Shown here: positions 1 through 7,834 of the stretch, piece after piece
Layout: the number at the start of each line of letters is the position of its first letter
Position numbering within the stretch: position 1 is the stretch's first letter
From: DASTGO01 sp035719045
GTDB taxonomy: Bacteria; Actinomycetota; Actinomycetes; Actinomycetales; Kineosporiaceae
Direction of reading: 5' to 3'
Assembly: GCA_035719045.1 (NCBI GenBank)
Contig: DASTGO010000141.1
Coordinates: forward strand, 1 to 7,941
Length of the DNA: 7,941 nt
Notes under the pieces: generated by a model
Database searches by the model: none
Told to the model about the DNA's origin: nothing
Seen by the model: the letters and a program-made list of their open reading frames with translations, nothing else
Position numbers and translations under genes: made by a program

Positions 1-66
1 CTGCCGCCCGGCCCGAACCTGCTCCAGGTCGTCCTACCCCGCCTACAGGCCCTACCCACAGGCTGA
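1..66 (+). CDS. Possible C-terminal tail of an unidentified gene entering from the left edge
   Basis: Plus-strand frame 1 is open from the window edge and stops with TGA at 64-66, giving 21 residues that include NLLQVVLPRLQALPTG. Most third positions are G or C (about 17 of 21), as in real genes of this genome, but the piece is too short to test properly. The pattern of a hydrophobic helix followed by RLQALP and a stop is loosely like the ends of some actinobacterial transposases (IS1380 type) as I remember them; that is a guess. It would converge with moaE on the opposite strand. It may equally be chance. Confidence 0.22.
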   Translation: MPPGPNLLQVVLPRLQALPTG

Positions 67-261
67 CCACCAGATCAACCCGCCCACCCACGACAAACCC
101 GGGAACGTGGAACCCCGCCCACCCGACGCGACAGCCGGGCAACCACCCTGCCCGAACCCCGAAACCAGCCCCGAACACCACCAACGATCAAGGAATCCGC
201 ATCCACACCGCACTACTCGCGGATCTGGGTCTGACCGGCCGCCCCGGGCACACAGGGGAAG
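67..261. other. Intergenic stretch downstream of moaE, no gene seen
   Basis: No frame on either strand shows a recognisable protein here. One plus-strand frame stays open through the whole stretch and on across moaE, but it is Pro/Arg-rich and is best explained as the antisense shadow of a GC-rich gene. On the minus strand, downstream of the moaE stop, ATCCGC and GCGGAT form 6-bp arms around an 18-base loop (about 197-226). That is too weak to call a terminator. The stretch has many CCACC and CGAACCCC runs, which could be the non-coding end of an insertion element. Confidence 0.4.
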
Positions 262-789
262 TCAGGGGCAGGCGACCCATTCGTCGGTGCCGTCGGGGAA
301 CTGCTGCCGCTTCCACACCGGCAGCCGGTGCTTGACCTCGTCGACGATCAGCGCGGCCGCGGCGAACGCCTCCTGCCGGTGCGCCGCCGAGACCGCCACC
401 ACGAACGCGGCGTCCCCGACCGCCAGCTGCCCGGCCCGGTGGGAGACGGCGATCGCCTCGCAGTCGGTACGGGCCGCCAGCTCCGCGACCAGTTCCGCCA
501 GCACCGTGGGCGCGGACGGATGGGCGACGTACTCGATCCCGGTCACCGAGCGCCCGCCGTCGTGGTCGCGGACCACCCCGCGGAAGCTCACCACCGCACC
601 GGCCGACCCCCGGTCCACCGCGGCCTCGTGAGCGGCGAGGTCGAGCGGAGCGTCCCGGACCTCCGCGAGCACCACCGCCCGGGCCGGCGGATGCAGCCGG
701 CTGGTGTCATGGGTGTGCGGGGTCTGCGGATGGCCGGGGTCCAGGGCGGGATGGGGGCCGCCGGCGTCCGGCCTCGCCTGCGTCGTCAC
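262..789 (-). CDS. moaE: Molybdopterin synthase catalytic (large) subunit MoaE
   Basis: MoaE, with the sulfur-carrier subunit MoaD, converts cyclic pyranopterin monophosphate to molybdopterin by adding two sulfurs; it acts in the cytoplasm in molybdenum-cofactor synthesis. The protein has 175 residues. It shows the family's FRGVVRDHDGG segment (69-79), the SAAHR motif (134-138), and the pair Lys153 and Lys160 in VKHRLPVWK, with the seven-residue spacing of the E. coli catalytic Lys119 and Lys126. It ends with the usual DGTDEWVACP. The GTG start at 789 has only a weak ribosome site (GGGAAC). It leaves about 36 residues rich in His and Pro (PHTHD) before the point where most MoaE proteins begin. 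The next in-frame start, a GTG near residue 39, lies at the edge of the conserved domain and has no better ribosome site. No moaD is in the window. The gene lies downstream of a MocA-like gene, across a repeat-filled gap. Family call is firm; the start is not. Confidence 0.95.
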   Translation of the reverse strand: MTTQARPDAGGPHPALDPGHPQTPHTHDTSRLHPPARAVVLAEVRDAPLDLAAHEAAVDRGSAGAVVSFRGVVRDHDGGRSVTGIEYVAHPSAPTVLAELVAELAARTDCEAIAVSHRAGQLAVGDAAFVVAVSAAHRQEAFAAAALIVDEVKHRLPVWKRQQFPDGTDEWVACP

Positions 790-836
790 GTTCCCAGCCT
801 AGGTCCGCACCGGCCGGAGCACCCGTGCCGACAGAG

Positions 837-961
837 CACCCCACGCCGACCGTTCGGGTAGGGATGCCGGCCATCCGGGTAGGGATGCCGGCCATCCGGT
901 AGCGATACCGACCGTCCGGGCGACAACGCCGACCGTCCGGGCAGCGGCTGCCGGTCAGCGA
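837..961. repeat. Degenerate 21-bp tandem repeat (minisatellite) upstream of moaE
   Basis: Five to six head-to-tail copies of a unit of about 21 bp are visible. Copies at 858-878 and 879-898 share an identical 20-bp core, GTAGGGATGCCGGCCATCCG, the second being one G shorter. Copies at 899-919 and 920-940 keep CCGACCGTCCGG. Copies at 837-857 and 941-961 are more decayed. Each core has short inverted arms, GGATG and CATCC, around CCGGC. The array fills most of the 197-base gap between the MocA-like gene and moaE, so on the minus strand it lies in the moaE leader or promoter region. The one-base length change breaks any frame through the array, which argues against it being coding. Confidence 0.8.
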
Positions 962-986
962 GTGGCACGGTCGGTGGACGGCGCGG

Positions 987-1565
987 TCAGGAGGCGGGGG
1001 TGTCCCGGTCCTCACCGTGACCGGCATCACCGCACTCCACCAGGCGGACGTCGCGGCGCCCGGACAGGTACTCCCGGGCCCCGCGGTCCCCACGGGCCAG
1101 CGCGGCCACCCCGGCCCAGTGCTCCCGGCCGAGCAGCACCGGATGTCCGGGCCGGCCGCCGTAGGCCGCCCGGGCCAGCACCGCCGGACCTGCCACCGCC
1201 ACCAGCCGGGCCACCACCGCGGGACTCACTCCGGGGGTGTCCACCAGCCCGACGACGACGGCCTCCGGACCGGGCTCGGGCAGGGCGCCCAGCGCGGCCA
1301 GCCCGTCCCGCAGCGAGGCCCCCATCCCCTCCGCCCAGCCTGCCGCGGTCACCGCGAGCACCCCGGCCGGCAGCACCTCCCGGACCTGGCCGGCAGCCGC
1401 CCCGACGACGGTCAGCACCGGATCGCACCCCCCGACGGCCAGTACCGACGCAGAGCGGACCACCCAGGCGACGCCGTCCCCGTCGCGCAGCAGGGCCTTC
1501 GGTCCGCCCATCCGGCGACCTGCCCCGGCCGCCAGCAGCAGGCCTGCCACCCGAACCCCGTGCAC
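987..1565 (-). CDS. MocA-like molybdenum cofactor nucleotidyltransferase
   Basis: The protein (192 residues) belongs to the MobA/MocA nucleotidyltransferase family, which attaches CMP or GMP from CTP or GTP to molybdenum-molybdopterin before insertion into molybdoenzymes. The N-terminal nucleotide-binding loop LLLAAGAGRRMGGPK (9-23) has LAAG, as in MocA-type proteins, rather than the LAGG usual in MobA. Further family marks are WAEGMGASL (77-85), VDTPGV (108-113, likely metal-binding Asp109), GGRPGHPVLLGR (136-147) and GDRGAREYL (159-167). I chose the GTG at 1565 because it leaves six residues before the core strand. A GTG at 1550 is nearly as good, and neither has a strong ribosome site. The same frame stays open far upstream, but only as a shadow of the next gene. 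It is followed on the same strand by moaE, which supports a cofactor role. Cytidylyl rather than guanylyl specificity is inferred from the loop only. Confidence 0.85.
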   Translation of the reverse strand: MHGVRVAGLLLAAGAGRRMGGPKALLRDGDGVAWVVRSASVLAVGGCDPVLTVVGAAAGQVREVLPAGVLAVTAAGWAEGMGASLRDGLAALGALPEPGPEAVVVGLVDTPGVSPAVVARLVAVAGPAVLARAAYGGRPGHPVLLGREHWAGVAALARGDRGAREYLSGRRDVRLVECGDAGHGEDRDTPAS

Positions 1566-1624
1566 CCGACCAGTCTGCCTGCCGGGCGGGCGCGGACCGT
1601 CCGAGGGCTCTCCCGGGGGCGGGA

Positions 1625-1640
1625 GGTCCAGTGGTGGACC
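1625..1640 (-). terminator. Small hairpin after the PAS-protein gene, possible weak terminator
   Basis: GGTCCA at 1625-1630 and TGGACC at 1635-1640 pair perfectly around a GTGG loop, 29 bases past the stop of the PAS gene. A second, larger pair of arms encloses it: GCCTGCCGGGC at 1577-1587 and GCCGGGCAGGC at 1647-1657, matching at 10 of 11 positions. There is no T-run, and GC-rich DNA makes such hairpins by chance, so the terminator reading is tentative. Confidence 0.3.
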
Positions 1641-1669
1641 GGGACCGCCGGGCAGGCCCGGGGCCACGG

Positions 1670-3025
1670 TCAGAGGCTGGCGACGGCCGCGCGGATCCTG
1701 GCGAGCTGGGCGTCCAGCGCGGGGCCCTCGAACGGGAAGATCTCGGCCCGGCAGCGCTGCGCGAGGGCGTACAGCTCGGAGAGCTGGTCGTGGCCGTCGC
1801 TGAGCATCTGGTCGATCGGGTCGATGTAGCCGGTCAGCTCGCCCGCCACCCGGTGCCGCATGACCAGCAGGCGCCACTTGCCGATGAACCGGCGGAAGTC
1901 GTTGAACAGCTCCCCGGCCCGGGCGACGGCCTGGGCGACGGAGGCGAGCTTGGCGTTGACGATGGCCATCGAGGCCGCCATGTGCTCGACACCCTCGTGC
2001 AGGGCGTCGCAGATCAGTGGGACCTCGCCGAGGGAGCTCGGCGGGGCGATCCCGTCGATCACCTCGCTGGCGAACGCCGCCACCATGTCGTTGTGCAGCC
2101 GGGCCAGGGCGATCCGGAACCGCAGGCCGGCGATCAGGCTGCGCAGGGAGTCCAGCTCGGTGACCACCGCATGCAGGGTCTCGACCGTCTCGTGGCAGGG
2201 CCCGACCATCGCCTGGGCGACGGTGTAGAGGACCTTGACGTGGTCGGAGATCCGCGCCGACCCCTCCCGTGCCGCGGCGGCGGCGCCGTCGAGCTGCTGG
2301 GCGGCGGCGAGCATCGAGCGCGAGGAGTAGTTCAGCGCCTCGGACAGGTCCCGGTAGCCGTCCAGCCTGCCGACCAGGGTGCCGAGCTGGTGGTCCAGGG
2401 CCGCGGCGGCGGCGAGGATCTCCGCGACCGGACCGTGCCCGGTCTGCCGGGTGAACCGGACGGTCATCAGACCGGCCCGGGCGGCCACCTCGGCGGGCAG
2501 GGCCTCGGTCATGAACTGCTCGTAGTTCTCGAAGCCCAGCAGCCGGACCCCGCGCTCGGCCTCGACGGCCCCGTAGGCGGCGGCCTCGGCCCGGGACATC
2601 CCGTTCGCCCGGGCCACCCGCTCGCTGGTCCGCAGCTCCTGGTACAGCCGGCGGGCGGCGGGGAGCAGCGGGGTTATCGCCGACATCCGGACCGAGAGGA
2701 ACCCGTCCCCGAGTGGGGTCACGGTCGAGAAGACCCAGTAGTACTTGCCGTCCCTGGCCAGGTTCATCACATAGGCACCCATGGGCTTGCCCGCATGCAG
2801 CCTGTCCCACATGATCTTGAATGCGGCGGCCGGCATGTCGGGGTGCCGGATGATGCTGTGCGGTGCGCCGGTCAGCTCGTCGACGGAGTAGCCGGAGATC
2901 TTGACGAATACGGAGTTTCCGGCCCGGATCACACCGCGCCTGTCCGTGGTCGAGAAGAACAGTTCGTCCGTGCCCACCAGTCGCTCTTCACCGGTGGGTT
3001 CCGTGCGTTCCAGCGAAACCGTCAA
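1670..3025 (-). CDS. Soluble Aer-like PAS-domain protein with uncharacterised helical C-terminus
   Basis: The protein has 451 residues from a TTG start at 3025, chosen because a good ribosome site (AAAGGTGAGG, 3029-3038) sits just upstream. A TTG at 3106 would add 27 residues but has no such site. Residues of about 20-118 resemble the PAS domain of the E. coli aerotaxis receptor Aer: STTD, an Asn at 37 matching Aer Asn34, SGYSVDEL, IIRHPDMP (58-65), a Trp at 73 matching Aer Trp70, and DGKYYW. The RHPD and Trp positions are ones reported as important for FAD binding in Aer, so a redox-sensing flavin is likely by inference. The remaining ~330 residues are Ala/Leu-rich and predicted helical. They contain no membrane segment, no HAMP and no methyl-accepting hairpin, and I do not recognise them. 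No chemotaxis or flagellar genes are nearby. It could be a cytoplasmic redox or oxygen sensor with an unknown partner. Confidence 0.85.
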   Translation of the reverse strand: MTVSLERTEPTGEERLVGTDELFFSTTDRRGVIRAGNSVFVKISGYSVDELTGAPHSIIRHPDMPAAAFKIMWDRLHAGKPMGAYVMNLARDGKYYWVFSTVTPLGDGFLSVRMSAITPLLPAARRLYQELRTSERVARANGMSRAEAAAYGAVEAERGVRLLGFENYEQFMTEALPAEVAARAGLMTVRFTRQTGHGPVAEILAAAAALDHQLGTLVGRLDGYRDLSEALNYSSRSMLAAAQQLDGAAAAAREGSARISDHVKVLYTVAQAMVGPCHETVETLHAVVTELDSLRSLIAGLRFRIALARLHNDMVAAFASEVIDGIAPPSSLGEVPLICDALHEGVEHMAASMAIVNAKLASVAQAVARAGELFNDFRRFIGKWRLLVMRHRVAGELTGYIDPIDQMLSDGHDQLSELYALAQRCRAEIFPFEGPALDAQLARIRAAVASL

Positions 3026-3433
3026 TGCCCTCACCTTTCCGCGCACGGCCACCTGTCGCTGCGCCTTCGGGCGACTGGGGGCGGGCGGACCGCAACAGTC
3101 AGACAAGGCTAGCGCCGAGAGGGCAGGTAGTCGTCACCGTCAGAGAATTCTTCGCGCGGGGGCCGTCAGAATGGCCCGAAATGTCGTGTCCGCAATTTCA
3201 CTCCGTCGCGAAGTATTTCATCATCCGGAGCCAAACGACTACGTATTGTGGCTCCCCTGCGGCGATCGGGCGGTGGCGGACCCACTCCCCCGGGACGGGC
3301 CGCGCCGGGCCCGGGAACGCCGCAGGGGCGACCCTCCCGGTGGAGGGCCGCCCCTGCGGGACGTGCCGTGCAGCCTTCGCTGCGTGGTGACCCCGGTGCG
3401 GACACCGGCGCCGGACCCGATCCGCTGCGCGGA
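3026..3433. other. Intergenic region between groEL and the PAS gene
   Basis: This 408-base gap holds the groEL terminator hairpin (3321-3358), a relatively AT-rich stretch (about 3141-3250) and the leader of the PAS gene. In the AT-rich stretch AATTCTTCGCG (3146-3156) and CGCGAAGTATT (3207-3217) form an inverted repeat matching at 10 of 11 positions, 50 bases apart. A weak promoter reading for the PAS gene is TTGCGG, 16 bases, CATTCT on the minus strand (about 3196-3169). It is not convincing and I do not list it separately. No protein is recognisable in any frame here. Confidence 0.5.
3321..3358 (-). terminator. Long hairpin terminator downstream of groEL
   Basis: The arms at 3321-3337 and 3342-3358 form a 17-bp stem closed by a four-base loop, 75 bases past the groEL stop. 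On the plus strand one pair is an A/C mismatch (3331 with 3348). On the minus strand the same position is a U-G wobble, so the stem pairs fully only in RNA made from the minus strand, which fits groEL transcription. There is no clear T-run after it, as is common for GC-rich actinobacterial terminators. Confidence 0.75.
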
Positions 3434-5292
<1,859 letters not shown>

Positions 5293-5366
5293 ACCGGCGG
5301 GGCCCCGCAGAGCCATCCGGCGGACCCTGTCCGGCCCAGGGCCCGGAAGGACCGGCCGCACCCGGA

Positions 5367-5867
5367 TCAGGCGGGCGGACCGTCCTCGGCCAGGGCCTCC
5401 AAGGCGGGCAGGGCGGCCAGCAGGGCCTGCTCCTGCTCGGGGGTGAGCCGGGCCAGCCGGGCCCGCAGGGCCTGGTCCCGTGCGGTCCCGACCCCCTGGA
5501 TCAGCTGCGCGCCCCGCTCGGTGACCGCCGCCTGGGCGGCTCGACGGTCCCTGGGGTCCACCTGACGGGTCAGGTACCCGCCCTCCTCCAGGACCGCGAC
5601 GATCCGGGACAAGGTCGGCGGCGAGACTCCCTCCCTGGCGGCCAGGTCACCCAACCGCATCGGTCCGCAACGGGACAGTGTGGCCAGCACCGCCAGCGAC
5701 CCGGGGGCGACGCCGGAGCTGACGTCGCGGCGCAACTGGCGGACCAGCCGGGGCAGCATCACGGCCAGCCGGGCCGCCAGGACCTCACCCAGGGTGCCGC
5801 CCTCGGGTGCGCCGGGACTCTGCCCCGGCACGCCCGGGCCCGGCTGAGCCTGCGCACCCGTCGTCAC
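5367..5867 (-). CDS. MarR-family transcriptional regulator
   Basis: The protein has 166 residues, with a winged helix-turn-helix in the middle. The recognition region is MRLGDLAAREGVSPPTLSRIVAVLEEGGYL in sense, spanning residues 70-99, followed by the wing RQVDPRDRR (101-109), whose DPRDRR is the MarR hallmark. Leu/Ala-rich helices on both sides would form the dimer interface. The first 25 residues are Gly/Pro-rich and probably disordered. It starts with GTG at 5867, supported by a strong ribosome site GAGGAGG (5877-5883) nine bases away. It follows the MFS transporter gene by 58 bases on the same strand, so the two are probably co-transcribed. MarR proteins in this setting usually repress their own exporter operon and let go on binding a phenolic or other small ligand; the ligand here cannot be read from sequence. 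It lies upstream of groEL, but groEL has its own promoter. Confidence 0.93.
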   Translation of the reverse strand: MTTGAQAQPGPGVPGQSPGAPEGGTLGEVLAARLAVMLPRLVRQLRRDVSSGVAPGSLAVLATLSRCGPMRLGDLAAREGVSPPTLSRIVAVLEEGGYLTRQVDPRDRRAAQAAVTERGAQLIQGVGTARDQALRARLARLTPEQEQALLAALPALEALAEDGPPA

Positions 5868-5925
5868 CCGTGCCCCCCTCCTCGCGCCGCCGAGGCCTAT
5901 CCTCCCCCGGCGGCGCCCGCGGTCG

Positions 5926-7701
5926 TCAGCGGACGGAGCCGGTCACCTGCTGGGCCTGCGGGACCGGGTCGGGCTCGACCCGGACCACCGACCGGGCCGG
6001 ACCGGTGAGCAGGGACGCCACGGCGGCGATCACCATCATCACGGCGGCGGCCACGAACACCACGACCAGTCCCGAGTGGAAGGGCCCGGAGATCAGGTCC
6101 GGGAAGAACCGGTTGCCGGTCAGCGTCGCGGCCTGCTCGGGGGGCAGGGACTTCAGCACGCCGGTGGCCCCGAGCAGCGAACCGATCGGGTTGTAGCCGA
6201 GGAACGAGGCGAACAGCGTGCCCACCGGGGGCAGGCCACCGATCCGGTCGGCCACCGGGCCCGGGACGCCGTGCGCGACCAGTCCCGAGGTCAGGGTCCT
6301 GGGCAGGGTGGAGGCCAGGCCGACCACCATGAGCGAGAAGAACACCCCGATGGACAGCGACGAGCCGGCGTTGAAGAAGGTGCCCCGCATGCCGGCGGCC
6401 GCCCCCCGCTGGTCCGGCGGGACGGAGTTCATGATCGCCGCCGTGTTGGGTGAGGCGAACATGCCGGAGCCGACCCCGTTGAGGAAGGTCAGCGCGGCGA
6501 ACCAGCCGTAGGGGAAGTCGACCGGGATCACCAGCAGCCCGATGAAGGTCGCCGCGGTCAGCAGCAGCCCGGCGCCGGCGAACAGCCGCTGGCCGTACAT
6601 GTCCGACAGGTAGCCCGACAGCGGGCCGGAGGCGACGAACCCGACCGTCAGCGGCAGCAGGTAGATCCCCGCCCACAGAGGGGTGGACTCGAAGCTGTAG
6701 CCGTGCAGCGGCAGCCAGATTCCCTGCAACCAGATGATGAGCATGAACTGCAGACCGCCCCGGCCCATCGAGGCCAGCAGCCCTGCCAGGTTGCCCAGCG
6801 CGAACGCCCGGATCCGGAACAGCTCCAGGTGGAACATGGGCTCGGCGACCCGGGTCTCGACGAAGCAGAACACCACGAGCAGCACCGTCCCGCCGATCAG
6901 CCCGGCCAGCACCCACGGGTTGCCCCAGCCGGTGCTGCTCGTGCCGTAGGGCTGGATGCCGTAGGTGATCCCGGTGAGCAGCACCGACAGCCCGACCGCG
7001 AAGAGGGCGTTGCCCAGCCAGTCGACCTTGGCCGGCCGCCGCACCCCCACCTCGTGCAGCGAGTGGTAGGACCAGAAGGTCCCCACGACGCCGATCGGGA
7101 CGCTGACCCAGAACACCGCCCGCCAGGAGATCTCGGACAGCACCCCGCCGAGCACCAGGCCGAGGAAGGATCCGGCGATCGCAGCGATCTGGTTGACCCC
7201 GAGCGCCATCCCCCGCCGGTGGGCCGGGAAGGCGTCGGTGAGGATGGCCGTCGAGTTCGCGAACAGCATCGCGCCGCCGACGCCCTGGACCAGCCGCCAG
7301 CCGATGATCCACAACGCGCCGGTGCTACCGGTGGTAGGGGTCAGCGCGAGCGCGACGGAACCGGCGGTGAAGACGACGAAACCCAGGTTGTACATCCGGA
7401 CCCGGCCGAGCATGTCGCCCAGCTTGCCCAGGGAGACCACGAGAACTGCCGAGACCAGCAGGAAGCCCATGATCATCCACAGCAGGTACCCGACGTTGCC
7501 GGGGGTCAGCGGGTCCAGGCCGATCCCGCGGAAGATCGCCGGCAGCGAGATGAGCACGATCGACGAGTTGACCGTGGCCATGAGCATGCCGAGGGTCGTG
7601 TTCGACAGGGCGACCCAGCGGTACTGCGGGTGCTCGTCGTCCCAGCGGCGCCCACCTGATCGTGCGGGTGCGGCAGCGGGGCGGGATGCAGCGGAAGACA
7701 C
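5926..7701 (-). CDS. DHA2-family MFS drug/metabolite exporter (14 membrane helices)
   Basis: The protein is a proton-driven exporter of the EmrB/QacA (DHA2) group in the plasma membrane, 591 residues from GTG at 7701. I chose this start because GGAGG (7710-7714) lies eight bases upstream. The frame also holds GTG codons at 7743-7749, without a ribosome site, which would add up to 16 residues. About 14 hydrophobic segments are visible. Motif A is GKLGDMLGRVRM (92-103); the antiporter motif C region is GSFLGLVLGG (177-186), followed by SWRAVFWVSVPIG. Two points differ from textbook DHA2 proteins. The first helix has ATVNSSIV, with Asn where many have Asp, and motif C lacks its Pro. Both are, as I recall, shared with a subgroup of actinobacterial and archaeal members. 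A long loop with FASFLGYNPIG and SLPPEQAATLTG precedes the last helix. The substrate is unknown. It is first in an operon with the MarR gene. Confidence 0.95.
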   Translation of the reverse strand: MSSAASRPAAAPARSGGRRWDDEHPQYRWVALSNTTLGMLMATVNSSIVLISLPAIFRGIGLDPLTPGNVGYLLWMIMGFLLVSAVLVVSLGKLGDMLGRVRMYNLGFVVFTAGSVALALTPTTGSTGALWIIGWRLVQGVGGAMLFANSTAILTDAFPAHRRGMALGVNQIAAIAGSFLGLVLGGVLSEISWRAVFWVSVPIGVVGTFWSYHSLHEVGVRRPAKVDWLGNALFAVGLSVLLTGITYGIQPYGTSSTGWGNPWVLAGLIGGTVLLVVFCFVETRVAEPMFHLELFRIRAFALGNLAGLLASMGRGGLQFMLIIWLQGIWLPLHGYSFESTPLWAGIYLLPLTVGFVASGPLSGYLSDMYGQRLFAGAGLLLTAATFIGLLVIPVDFPYGWFAALTFLNGVGSGMFASPNTAAIMNSVPPDQRGAAAGMRGTFFNAGSSLSIGVFFSLMVVGLASTLPRTLTSGLVAHGVPGPVADRIGGLPPVGTLFASFLGYNPIGSLLGATGVLKSLPPEQAATLTGNRFFPDLISGPFHSGLVVVFVAAAVMMVIAAVASLLTGPARSVVRVEPDPVPQAQQVTGSVR

Positions 7702-7804
7702 GGGTGAAGCCTCCGGGGCGCGGGCGGGTGGACGAGTCCGCACCACCACCCGTGCGCGGTGACGGCGGTGGTTCGCGGCACGCGGCGGGGGCGGTCCGTC
7801 GGCG

Positions 7805-7833
7805 AGCTTAATTGCTTATTGCTAACTAAACAA
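7805..7833 (-). promoter_or_regulatory. Promoter of the MFS-MarR operon
   Basis: On the minus strand TTGTTT (7833-7828) and TAAGCT (7810-7805) are 17 bases apart, within an AT-rich island in otherwise very GC-rich DNA. Transcription would begin near 7798, leaving a leader of about 97 bases before the GTG at 7701. Confidence 0.55.
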
Positions 7834-7834
7834 T
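7811..7834. promoter_or_regulatory. Inverted repeat, probable MarR operator
   Basis: ATTGCTTA (7811-7818) and TAAACAAT (7827-7834) are inverted copies matching at 7 of 8 positions, with eight bases between. A tighter overlapping reading on the minus strand is TTAGT, four bases, AATAA (7829-7816). Either lies inside the promoter spacer, where a bound MarR dimer would block transcription. AT-rich palindromes of this size are typical MarR sites. That the neighbouring regulator binds here is inferred. Confidence 0.55.

Noticed and set aside
107..631. Plus-strand open frame of about 174 codons overlapping moaE
   Set aside because: It is antisense to a clear MoaE, is Pro/Arg/Ser-rich, and matches no family. 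It is a typical GC-rich shadow frame.
858..898. Two near-identical copies as a CRISPR repeat pair
   Set aside because: The copies are directly adjacent with no spacer and the flanking copies decay, as in a minisatellite. No cas genes are present.
786..968. Small open frame encoding PDGRHPY repeats through the tandem array
   Set aside because: The repeated peptide follows from the DNA repeat having a unit of 21 bases. One unit is a base shorter, there is no ribosome site, and other frames give equally repetitive peptides.
1566..2810. Upstream extension of the MocA-like frame through the PAS gene
   Set aside because: The extension overlaps the well-supported PAS protein in another frame and has no recognisable sequence. 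The nucleotidyltransferase core begins only six to nine residues after 1565.
962..3112. Plus-strand open frame of 716 codons
   Set aside because: It lies antisense to the MocA-like gene and the PAS gene. The composition is Gly/Pro/Arg/Asp-rich with no domain, so it reflects high third-position GC on the other strand.
5297..5308. Perfect GC palindrome GCGGGGCCCCGC just upstream of the groEL promoter
   Set aside because: It has no loop to form a useful hairpin and is expected by chance in DNA of this composition.
5897..7312. Second minus-strand frame of 471 codons inside the MFS gene
   Set aside because: It is out of frame with a clear 14-helix transporter and is Arg/Gly/Ala-rich, so it is a shadow.
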